A stretch of DNA of 51,736 bases from a virus: positions 1-51,736 of IMG/VR virus record IMGVR_UViG_3300025864_000003. The stretch is one strand, 5' to 3'. Under the pieces are notes generated by a model that saw nothing but the letters and a program-made list of their open reading frames with translations, was not told the DNA's origin and made no database searches. Below are positions 27,541-32,721 of the stretch, piece by piece. A program made the translations under genes and the position numbers. The stretch's first letter is position 1. Each line of letters begins with the position of its first letter.

Positions 27541-27566
27541 GTATCCAACGAGAAAAAGGAGAAGAG

Positions 27567-27605
27567 ATGAAGGTCAAGAGCAAACAAGTCTGTGGGGCAG
27601 AGTAA
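27567..27605 (+). CDS. 12-aa leader peptide
   Basis: ATG at 27567 behind a strong AAAAGGAG site encodes MKVKSKQVCGAE and ends in TAA, which overlaps the ATG of the next gene (TAATG). It is the first reading frame of the rightward transcript. The good ribosome-binding site and the coupling suggest a translated leader that loads ribosomes onto the Nmad1 gene, which has no ribosome-binding site of its own. Regulation by attenuation is possible, but no codon run supports it. Confidence 0.45.
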   Translation: MKVKSKQVCGAE

Positions 27606-28093
27606 TGGAATTCCTTGATTGGCTCAGCAACGGCGATATGCCCTTGACACCAATTGACCTGATAACTCACTCACACAAACTATCGGATTCTGCTACTTTG
27701 AACACCACACTCGATATCGAGTATGAGCCACTACCGGACGCAATCTGCGACGAAGTGCTTTTTCCAGATGAATGGGCTGAGGAATGCGATCCTATTTGGA
27801 ATCCTCTACACGCCCATATGCGCGAGACCTTCGACAACTGTCTCACCATCAGTGTTGCCAAGAACGCCGATTACGCCTGCGATACGGACCCACTCGCCAA
27901 CTTTCGTGCATGCCAGAAGTTCGGCGTGCCACTGGTGAAGGGTATCATGGTGAGACTCTCTGACAAGTTTGCTCGCATCGGAAACTTGCTAGAAAGAGAG
28001 GAACGGGTAAAGGACGAGAAGATAGCGGACACCATTGATGATGCCATTGACTATCTAGCAATTTTGAAGTATGCACTGGAGACGGAGGGGTGA
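27605..28093 (+). CDS. Nmad1 / DUF1599 protein
   Basis: A 162-aa protein. The C-terminal half has the DUF1599 (nucleotide modification associated domain 1) signature in order: KNADYACDTDPLANF, FGVPLVKGIMVRLSDKFARI, and VKDEKIADTIDDAIDYLAIL. The family recurs in phages near nucleotide and base-modifying genes; its biochemical activity is, to my knowledge, not settled. The N-terminal ~70 residues are specific to this protein. It starts the rightward operon and is followed by a membrane protein and a DUF4406 protein, itself related to nucleoside deoxyribosyltransferases, so a role in nucleotide or DNA-base metabolism is likely. Confidence 0.8.
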   Translation: MEFLDWLSNGDMPLTPIDLITHSHKLSDSATLNTTLDIEYEPLPDAICDEVLFPDEWAEECDPIWNPLHAHMRETFDNCLTISVAKNADYACDTDPLANFRACQKFGVPLVKGIMVRLSDKFARIGNLLEREERVKDEKIADTIDDAIDYLAILKYALETEG

Positions 28094-28302
28094 CCTTCTT
28101 TATGACAGTTGTCGGTCTCCTCGGTGCCGGGTTACTAACGTACTCATATTTCCTCAACGGGTGGGAGCTTTTTGTCACGCAACTCTCCGCCACTGTGCAT
28201 CTTCTGGCCTATTCGATTTGGCGGGTGGACGAAGTGTTCATCATCATACAGGTGGCCTGCATCCTGATAATGACCGTTCGGCTATCAAGGGGGATAAGTT
28301 GA
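28090..28302 (+). CDS. two-helix membrane protein
   Basis: A 70-aa protein with a GTG start overlapping the Nmad1 stop (GTGA) and a stop overlapping the next TTG start. Two hydrophobic segments (about residues 3-22 and 29-62, the latter perhaps two helices) separated by NGW. No charged active-site pattern. An unknown small inner-membrane protein, translationally coupled to its neighbours. Confidence 0.7.
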   Translation: MTFFMTVVGLLGAGLLTYSYFLNGWELFVTQLSATVHLLAYSIWRVDEVFIIIQVACILIMTVRLSRGIS

Positions 28303-28667
28303 GACGCGTCGTCTACATTGCCGGTAAAATCTCCGATCCGGATTGCATCCGCGTTGCCGAGAACCTGCAACGTTTCACCCAGATGGAACACGACCTGTTG
28401 TGTGCCGGATACGCTCCGATAAACCCAGGAGCCGATTGGGGGGCGGTGTCTCTTGGCGGAGTCGCATACGAGGACTTGATGGCCCGTGATAGGGCACTGT
28501 TGACGAAGTGCGATGTTGTGTACTTCATGATTGGTTGGCGGGAGTCCCTGGGAGCCCTGCGCGAACATAGGTGGGCCAAACGCTGTGGAATCCCCTGCGT
28601 GGAGGAGAAGGTTGGCGACGGGGAGTATGGGTTCCGTAGTTTGCTGTTCGCACTGGAACCGGCATGA
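28299..28667 (+). CDS. DUF4406 protein (nucleoside 2-deoxyribosyltransferase-like)
   Basis: A 122-aa protein that starts with TTG at 28299 behind GGGGG. It has the DUF4406 layout: VYIAGKISD near the N-terminus, GYAPINPGADW, the acidic YEDLMARDRALLTKCDVVYFM core and GWRESLGALREHRWAKRCGIP. In nucleoside 2-deoxyribosyltransferases the equivalent Asp/Glu residues act on N-glycosidic bonds. Next to Nmad1 it probably belongs to nucleotide salvage or base modification. Confidence 0.85.
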   Translation: MRRVVYIAGKISDPDCIRVAENLQRFTQMEHDLLCAGYAPINPGADWGAVSLGGVAYEDLMARDRALLTKCDVVYFMIGWRESLGALREHRWAKRCGIPCVEEKVGDGEYGFRSLLFALEPA

Positions 28668-28858
28668 TGGGATGCGACCATCCATATCGCAACGAACTCG
28701 CCGGTCAGGACATGTGGATTTGCCGCATCTGTGGGAACATAGGTCGCGATGAAGAGATTCTCTATACGGCCGTGCAGGCAAGAGAGGCTTCTCGTGACGA
28801 ACTAGAGACCGAGATAGAGAGACTTCGTAGCATCATTGATAAGTACAGAGGACTATGA
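28664..28858 (+). CDS. zinc-ribbon and coiled-coil mini-protein
   Basis: A 64-aa protein. A half zinc finger (CDHPYR, WICRICGNIG) is followed by a coiled coil (SRDELETEIERLRSIIDKY). It overlaps the DUF4406 stop by four bases. The same build (CxxC plus heptads) returns many times further right in this operon. Function unknown. Confidence 0.7.
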   Translation: MMGCDHPYRNELAGQDMWICRICGNIGRDEEILYTAVQAREASRDELETEIERLRSIIDKYRGL

Positions 28859-28859
28859 C

Positions 28860-29384
28860 ATGACCATTTTCTTCACCTCAGACCTGCACCTCGACCACTG
28901 GGCCGAGTGGCTGCAAAAACAACGCCACGAATTTCACAGTGTCGGGGAAATGAACAGCGTCCTCTTCTCGAACATCCTTCGCACCGTAAACTCCCGGGAT
29001 GAACTGTACGTTCTTGGAGACTTCGCCTGGCGTCCAGATACATTCAAGGCATACGCGGCAGCACTGGAGGCGTTATGCACGGTGCACTGGGTGCAGGGCA
29101 ACCACGATCCGAAGGTGCGACACGACCCACTGGCGCTGGACTTCCGCTACGGAAAGAAGCACTGGTATGTCTGCCACTACCCGTGGCAGTCCTTCAGACC
29201 GAACACGGTGATGCTGCACGGGCACTGTCACGCGAGAGACATAGGTGTTTCGGAAGACACTCGTCAACGTATGAGATACGATGTCGGAGTAGATGCGGAG
29301 TGGGGAGGGAGAAAGTACTTTCCAGTGTCCATCGAACAGATCGAGGCACGCATTCACAACACACAGCTAAAGTACCCAGTATAA
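28860..29384 (+). CDS. calcineurin-like metallophosphoesterase
   Basis: A 174-aa phosphoesterase with all motifs in order: FTSDLHLDH (metal Asp and His), VLGDFAW, VQGNHD (catalytic His), and CHYPWQ with HGHCHARD near the C-terminus. These enzymes use two metal ions to cut phosphate esters such as cyclic nucleotides, DNA or RNA ends; the substrate here is unknown. The ATG at 28860 follows the previous stop by one base. A compact single-domain phage form. Confidence 0.9.
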   Translation: MTIFFTSDLHLDHWAEWLQKQRHEFHSVGEMNSVLFSNILRTVNSRDELYVLGDFAWRPDTFKAYAAALEALCTVHWVQGNHDPKVRHDPLALDFRYGKKHWYVCHYPWQSFRPNTVMLHGHCHARDIGVSEDTRQRMRYDVGVDAEWGGRKYFPVSIEQIEARIHNTQLKYPV

Positions 29385-29402
29385 CCGAGGAGGAGTAACG
29401 TA

Positions 29403-30173
29403 ATGGCAGACGCAAAGACACGAGAGCTGACCACCGCAGAAATAGATGCTAGTGTTGCCAAGGCCAACGCCGAGGCTGTCGCGGCACTTGCTGAGGCGGA
29501 GAAGCATAATTCGGAGTCGAAGAAGTACATTGCCGATGCGCGCAAACTATCGGCCGAAGCGATGAGAGCCGAGTGCTTTGCCAAGACCGAGGCCATTGAC
29601 CTTGAGCGTAATCAGGAACTACGCAGACGTGAGTTGTCTCAGGACACATTCCACCACGTTTACCAGTTCATGGGCAAGGTGTCTGAATCGTCAGTCGCCA
29701 CGGCGGTACGTGAGCTTAGTTACTGGAACCGCGACTGTCCTGGGTGCGACATCGAGATTGTCTTGAACAGTCCGGGCGGCGAGGTGATTGCGGGTATGGC
29801 GATGTTCGACTATCTCCAGTTCCTGCGCAGCAAGGGTCACGACATCACGACGGTCTGCATCGGTTATGCGGCCAGCATGGCCGGGATATTGCTACAGGCC
29901 GGTGATACCCGTGTGATGGGGCGCGAGTCCTATGTCCTAATCCATGAAGTCAGCTTCGGTGCTGGCGGCAAGATTGGAGAGGTCGAGGACGAGGTTGCCT
30001 TTGTTCGCAAGATTCAGGAACGCGTTCTCAACATCTTCAGCAAGAGGTCCCTGGAGGCTCAACCCAAGACGGGTCTCACCGTCAAGCAGTTTGCAAATCG
30101 CTGGCGCCGTAAGGACTGGTGGGTCGACTCAGACGAGGCCATGAAACTCGGCATCGTGGACATGGTAAGGTAA
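29403..30173 (+). CDS. ClpP-like serine protease with N-terminal coiled coil
   Basis: A 256-aa protein. Residues 1-80 form an Ala/Glu-rich coiled coil absent from bacterial ClpP. The ClpP fold follows: INSPGG-type oxyanion segment (NSPGGEVIAG, 122-131), nucleophile Ser158 in GYAASMAG, catalytic His181 in LIHEVS, and a C-terminal VDSDEAMKLGIVD. It starts at 29403 behind GAGGAG. It is far from the capsid genes, so host-protein turnover is more likely than head maturation, though the latter cannot be excluded because no other head protease is seen. The coiled coil may replace the Clp ATPase contact or recruit substrates. Confidence 0.88.
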   Translation: MADAKTRELTTAEIDASVAKANAEAVAALAEAEKHNSESKKYIADARKLSAEAMRAECFAKTEAIDLERNQELRRRELSQDTFHHVYQFMGKVSESSVATAVRELSYWNRDCPGCDIEIVLNSPGGEVIAGMAMFDYLQFLRSKGHDITTVCIGYAASMAGILLQAGDTRVMGRESYVLIHEVSFGAGGKIGEVEDEVAFVRKIQERVLNIFSKRSLEAQPKTGLTVKQFANRWRRKDWWVDSDEAMKLGIVDMVR

Positions 30174-30364
30174 AGAAGACTACCGGACAGTAGCGGCTTA
30201 TGCCGTGGAGCCGGTGCCGGGCACTCGCGATGAAGGACGCTTCAGAGACGGCGACCGTCCATTGGTAAGACCCGATTGGCACATGTGAGACGGAAAAAGG
30301 CGCGAGGGCGACAGGCGGCCTGGTAATAGGGGGGTCGCCTGGCCAATTCCGATAGAGGAGGGAC
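30174..30364 (+). other. structured intergenic stretch (possible non-coding RNA)
   Basis: A 191-bp gap without a credible gene. Helices on the transcript: ACCGG 30182-30186 with CCGGT 30211-30215 enclosing CGGC/GCCG (30194-30205, TTAT loop); GACGG/CCGTC 30247-30259 with a CGA loop; GGCGAC 30307-30312 with GTCGCC 30334-30339. No poly-U, so it is not a simple terminator. It could be an RNA element, or a leader for the gene at 30365. Confidence 0.45.
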
Positions 30365-30547
30365 ATGAAGAAGTTGCTACCACCGTTCCACAGGGTGATG
30401 GAGAATGAGGGAGAGTGTGACCTTGCCAACGATAGGATAGCTTTCTTGGAAATCCGTCCGACCGTTGCTATCATTAATCCCAGCTCCGCCATGGAGGTTA
30501 CGGGCTGGGACGCGGACAATCGTCTTCTGACGATTACCTGTACTTAG
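30365..30547 (+). CDS. hypothetical small protein
   Basis: A 60-aa protein with a strong ribosome-binding site (GAGGAGG, 4 bases before ATG). Mixed alpha/beta pattern with a hydrophobic C-terminal half (FLEIRPTVAIINPSSAM, LLTITCT). No family recognised. It lies between two non-coding RNA candidates and ends 10 bp before the -10 box of the tmRNA-like gene. Confidence 0.65.
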   Translation: MKKLLPPFHRVMENEGECDLANDRIAFLEIRPTVAIINPSSAMEVTGWDADNRLLTITCT

Positions 30548-30557
30548 TTTGTGGGTG

Positions 30558-30563
30558 TATAAT
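30558..30563 (+). promoter_or_regulatory. promoter of the tmRNA-like RNA
   Basis: A consensus TATAAT preceded by TG, with a weak -35 (TTACCT, 30534-30539). The predicted transcription start is 30570-30572, exactly where the folded RNA begins (G-run at 30572), so the primary transcript would need little 5' trimming. Confidence 0.6.
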
Positions 30564-30571
30564 GAGAGAAA

Positions 30572-30651
30572 GGGGGCGGACTGGCTTCGACAGCGGATAA
30601 AGCCAAAGAGCAATCTGCTGGACACGCGTTCGATTCGCGTCGCCTCCACCA
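30572..30651 (+). ncRNA. miniature tmRNA-like RNA (tRNA-like domain without tag reading frame)
   Basis: An 80-nt RNA with both ends of a tmRNA. Acceptor stem GGGGGCG (30572-30578) pairs with CGCCTCC (30641-30647), giving a G3-U70 pair, the alanine identity element, followed by A and encoded CCA. The next bases, CTGGCTTCGA, match the tmRNA D-loop. The T-arm is ACGCG-TTCGATT-CGCGT (30624-30640). In place of the long P2 helix, pseudoknots and tag frame there is one 8-bp helix, CAGCGGAT (30591-30598) with ATCTGCTG (30613-30620), and a 14-nt loop. D-loop TGGCTT can also pair with loop AAGCCA (30600-30605), making an H-type pseudoknot. There is no tag peptide or 7-nt anticodon loop. It should be a substrate for AlaRS and perhaps SmpB; its function is unknown. 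Confidence 0.8.
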
Positions 30652-30674
30652 TCATCCCACAGAAGGAGTTACAC

Positions 30675-30806
30675 ATGGCCACGTTCAAGAAGGACCCCAA
30701 GAAACCCGCAGTCAAGAAGGGCGTTCCAAATGCAAAGCCCATCCCGATGGTGAAGAAGAAAATTTACAAGACCAAAGTCGGTCCTGTGAAGAAGACCAAG
30801 AAATAG
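30675..30806 (+). CDS. small lysine-rich basic protein
   Basis: A 43-aa protein with 15 Lys and many Pro, e.g. KKDPKKPAVKKGVP and KKKIYKTKVGPVKKTKK. It starts at 30675 behind AGAAGGAG; a longer frame upstream would read through the tmRNA-like RNA and is rejected. The composition suggests nucleic-acid binding, perhaps to the RNA encoded just upstream (24 bp), but this is inference. No family recognised. Confidence 0.65.
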   Translation: MATFKKDPKKPAVKKGVPNAKPIPMVKKKIYKTKVGPVKKTKK

Positions 30807-30815
30807 GAGGACTAC

Positions 30816-30995
30816 ATGTTAGAACAGAAGACTACGGCATTCCAGCCAGCGAAGAAGACCCCCGTGGCCCCCGTTCCGGAGGTGGAGGCTCCACAGCCAG
30901 AAGAGGCTCATTTAGTCACTTGTCTCTACTGTGGTGCACAGTCTTCCGTAGATAGGGAGACGTGTTTCGCCTGTTCTTGTGTGTTGAAGAGGTAA
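30816..30995 (+). CDS. zinc-ribbon mini-protein with proline-rich arm
   Basis: A 59-aa protein with AGGAGG upstream. Residues 1-32 are Lys/Pro/Glu-rich and disordered; residues 36-56 carry LYCGAQSSVDRETCFACS, a CxxC-x9-CxxC zinc ribbon. Probably a nucleic-acid or protein adaptor. It ends in the first helix of the next structured intergenic region. Confidence 0.7.
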   Translation: MLEQKTTAFQPAKKTPVAPVPEVEAPQPEEAHLVTCLYCGAQSSVDRETCFACSCVLKR

Positions 30996-31128
30996 ACGCT
31001 GTAAGGCGTTACGGGCGGTTCCGAGTGTGACTCGGGGGGCCGCCGGGGCGGTCTCGGTTCAAGCCCACATCAGCTTGTGGAGATGTGGACGCCGGGGTCG
31101 CCTCTTTCCATTATCAAAGGAGCACATC
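30996..31128 (+). other. structured intergenic stretch with two large hairpins
   Basis: A 133-bp gap. Hairpin 1: GGCGG (31014-31018) with CCGCC (31040-31044), continuing as CCGAGT/ACTCGG (31021-31035, GTG loop). Hairpin 2: GGCG (31047-31050) with CGCC (31090-31093), containing CCACATC (31065-31071) and GATGTGG (31082-31088) with a 10-nt loop. There is no poly-U after either. A structured RNA or translational leader for the next gene is likely. It does not fold as a tRNA. Confidence 0.5.
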
Positions 31129-31302
31129 ATGAAGGAAATGTACATCTGGGTGAGAGATGAGTACAACGTCGTTGATCCACCGGACTCTCCCGACCGCATT
31201 GTGCGGGCCTATGATAAGAACACCAGCGAACTCGTCGGCGAGTGGCCCGAAGGCGGGTCCTTCCCGCAGGTGATAAGGGATGCGTATTCCCTACTCTCCT
31301 GA
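31129..31302 (+). CDS. hypothetical small protein
   Basis: A 57-aa protein starting at 31129 (AAAGGAG upstream). Beta-rich N-terminal half (MYIWVRDEYNVVD) and a short C-terminal helix (QVIRDAYSLL); acidic overall. No family recognised. It is the last gene before a 990-bp non-coding region. Confidence 0.65.
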   Translation: MKEMYIWVRDEYNVVDPPDSPDRIVRAYDKNTSELVGEWPEGGSFPQVIRDAYSLLS

Positions 31303-31505
31303 GCACAGCGTACCCCCCTTCTGACCACCCTCTTTGTCCACGTTATACTGTGGGAGGGTAAGGAGCCCGGAGAGGGTAGGAAAATAAAAAAATATATGAA
31401 AAAAGAGTCCTCCTTCTTTGTGCAGGAAGAAGCACCCCGATGGGGGTGGGTAACACGAGTACGTCGTGTGAAGGCAAGGACATATGGAAGTCAACTACAT
31501 TGCGC

Positions 31506-31514
31506 TGTGGATAA
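31506..31514 (-). promoter_or_regulatory. perfect DnaA box
   Basis: The minus strand reads TTATCCACA, the bacterial DnaA consensus. It lies between two A/T-rich stretches in the long non-coding region. One box alone can occur by chance; a second, weaker candidate (TGTGTATAG) lies 26 bp downstream. Confidence 0.55.
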
Positions 31515-31657
31515 GCCCCTGAATAATTTACCCTGTGTATAGTGTACCCTTCTGTTCGCATCACCCGGCCTATTGTTGTTATTTATGTGATATAAAACAT
31601 AATAAACACAGAAACAAACAGAAATGCACAGGAATCAGGGTATCCCTGCCCCTCCTA

Positions 31658-31679
31658 CCCCCCGTCCCCTCCCCTCCCC
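31658..31679 (-). other. G-quadruplex-forming tract
   Basis: The plus strand has C6-GT-C4-T-C4-T-C4, so the minus strand has four G-runs of at least four with loops of one or two bases, a pattern expected to form a very stable G-quadruplex (or i-motif on the other strand). Confidence 0.7.
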
Positions 31680-31750
31680 TACTCACTATCGCCTTGGCAT
31701 TACATGTTATGTTACTATATGTGCATGTATAATCATATAGAGTAGTAGGG

Positions 31751-31860
31751 GTGCGGCGCGTGCATCCATGCGTGCGTGCATACGCACACTATGTGCATGT
31801 ATGTGTGTGTGTATCATGCATGTGCATGCGTGTGCATGTGCATGCGTGTGTGTGTAGTGC
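31751..31860. repeat. alternating purine-pyrimidine (TG/CA) low-complexity tract
   Basis: About 110 bp made almost only of TG, GC, CA and AT steps (repeated TGCATG, GTGTGTG). Such DNA can adopt the Z form under supercoiling. It is unlike the rest of the genome in composition and does not encode a convincing protein. Confidence 0.75.
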
Positions 31861-32060
31861 GTGTAGTACGTGTGCTGTACTGCTGTTGTATGTGCTGTAG
31901 TATACGCTATGCTATGTGCTGTTGTATGTGCTATGCTATGCTGTATGCTATGTGCTAAGTTAGATGCTAAGTTATCTTCTCATCTATGGCATAGAATATG
32001 TCATATGCTATATGCTGTAGTACATGCTATATTACGTGCTATGCTATATGCTGTTATACG
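31861..32060. repeat. degenerate TGCTATG / TGCTGTA repeat tract
   Basis: About 200 bp of imperfect short repeats around TGCTATG, TGCTGTA and TATGCTAT, spaced 7-20 bp. They follow directly on the alternating tract and may be iterons or a slipped-strand expansion. Frames through them have no ribosome-binding site and translate to Cys/Met/Tyr/Ala monotony. Confidence 0.7.
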
Positions 32061-32146
32061 CAATCGTGCTAGGCTGCCTGCTTTACGCGCGGTACTGCGC
32101 GCCCATAGAGCCTCACGCGGTACGGCGTGCGAAGCCCTGCGTATGC

Positions 32147-32214
32147 AGTCCTTATGGACTATGCGCGCGCACAGTCCTTTTGGACTGCGAATTCTTTACC
32201 AAAGAACGGTAAAG
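32147..32214 (+). other. three tandem short hairpins
   Basis: AGTCC-TTAT-GGACT (32147-32160), CAGTCC-TTTT-GGACTG (32172-32187) and CTTTACC-AAAGAAC-GGTAAAG (32194-32214). The first two share the same stem with a changed loop, as after duplication or covariation. They may belong to an RNA leader or to the origin. Confidence 0.55.
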
Positions 32215-32234
32215 GCTCCCAAACCCCTCTCTCA

Positions 32235-32275
32235 CTCTTATTGACTCTTGAACGCAGTGAAAGAGTCAATAAGAG
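32235..32275 (+). promoter_or_regulatory. long perfect hairpin before the 32296 gene
   Basis: A 15-bp perfect inverted repeat: CTCTTATTGACTCTT (32235-32249) and AAGAGTCAATAAGAG (32261-32275) with an 11-nt loop, followed by purine repeats (GAGAGAGA) that run into the ribosome-binding site at 32281-32289. No poly-U. Likely an mRNA-stabilising or translation-controlling stem, or a dimeric protein binding site. Confidence 0.6.
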
Positions 32276-32295
32276 AGAGAGAGAAGGAGCCCGAA

Positions 32296-32721
32296 ATGTC
32301 CAAGTCAGCCTCAGCAGCCTCTCCAACAGTCGCAACGAAGCCCGTTCGCAAGGTCCACACCATCCGGCCCGTCAAGGCGAAGGCGCTGACGAGTGCGGTG
32401 GAAGGCGCAGCCGCATATGCAGCCTACCAGCACCAGCACAAGGCGACACCAGCGAAGGCTGATTGGAATAAGATCGTCCAGCAGATTGGCCTCAGCCTTG
32501 GCTACCTGCGTGTCCCGTATGCCTTCGGGCTCACGTTGCTCCCGGTGTGGACGGCTGCGTACAAGGCCGCTCAGAAGGGACACGTTCCTGCCAAGCCTGT
32601 CACCATCCCCAAGAAGGCTCCCAAGGCTCCCGCGAAGGCAAAGCCTTCCAGCGAGCCCACGTACACAAAGGCTCAGGTTGCTGAGGCCGTCGCCGCCGCA
32701 ATTGCGAGCCTGACTGCGTAA
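32296..32721 (+). CDS. Ala/Lys/Pro-rich basic protein (possible DNA- or RNA-binding)
   Basis: A 141-aa basic protein. Low-complexity arms (SKSASAASPTVATKPVRKV at the start; PKKAPKAPAKAKPSSEP near residues 106-122) flank a folded middle (WNKIVQQIGLSLGYLRVPYAFG) and a C-terminal Ala-rich helix. The arms resemble histone-H1-like or nucleoid proteins. I use the ATG at 32296, preceded by GAGAAGGAG; an upstream in-frame start lies inside the long hairpin. It is followed at once by the large structured non-coding region, so it might bind that RNA or the phage genome; this is inference. Confidence 0.7.
   Translation: MSKSASAASPTVATKPVRKVHTIRPVKAKALTSAVEGAAAYAAYQHQHKATPAKADWNKIVQQIGLSLGYLRVPYAFGLTLLPVWTAAYKAAQKGHVPAKPVTIPKKAPKAPAKAKPSSEPTYTKAQVAEAVAAAIASLTA

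Larger units (their letters stand above)
31303..32295. other. ~990-bp non-coding region, candidate replication origin
   Basis: No credible gene. In order: an A/T-rich stretch (31380-31407), a perfect DnaA box (31506-31514), a second A/T-rich stretch (31558-31620), a C-run tract that makes a G-quadruplex on the minus strand (31658-31679), a TGTATAAT box (31726-31733), alternating purine-pyrimidine DNA (31751-31860), degenerate TGCTATG repeats (31861-32060), three small hairpins (32147-32214) and one long hairpin (32235-32275). DnaA box, A/T-rich DNA and repeats together are typical of origins, and the phage lacks its own polymerase. Confidence 0.5.

Noticed and set aside
27503-27604. N-terminal extension of the Nmad1 frame into the promoter
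   Set aside because: It would start upstream of the predicted transcription start and overlap the 12-aa leader; ATG 27605 is coupled to that leader.
29403-30173. ClpP-like protein as the head maturation protease
   Set aside because: It lies on the other strand, ~18 kb from the scaffold and capsid genes, in the takeover operon. Not excluded, but not favoured.
30572-30651. Phage attachment site made of a host tmRNA end
   Set aside because: Attachment sites carry only the 3' end of a tmRNA. Here both ends are joined with their own promoter, and no integrase gene is seen.
30549-30674. 85-aa frame joining the tmRNA-like RNA to the Lys-rich protein
   Set aside because: It would translate the folded RNA; a strong AGAAGGAG lies before the internal ATG at 30675.
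31040-31075. Possible tRNA at GGTTCAAGCCC
   Set aside because: No T-stem pairing, no acceptor stem and no anticodon loop; the bases fit the two hairpins better.
31776-31958. Open frames rich in Cys, Met, Tyr and Ala in the TG and TGCTATG repeats
   Set aside because: No ribosome-binding site, monotonous composition and repeat-derived; treated as non-coding.
31751-32060. CRISPR array or true iterons
   Set aside because: The repeats are short, irregular and without unique spacers of even length; kept only as low-complexity repeats. No CRISPR array was seen anywhere.
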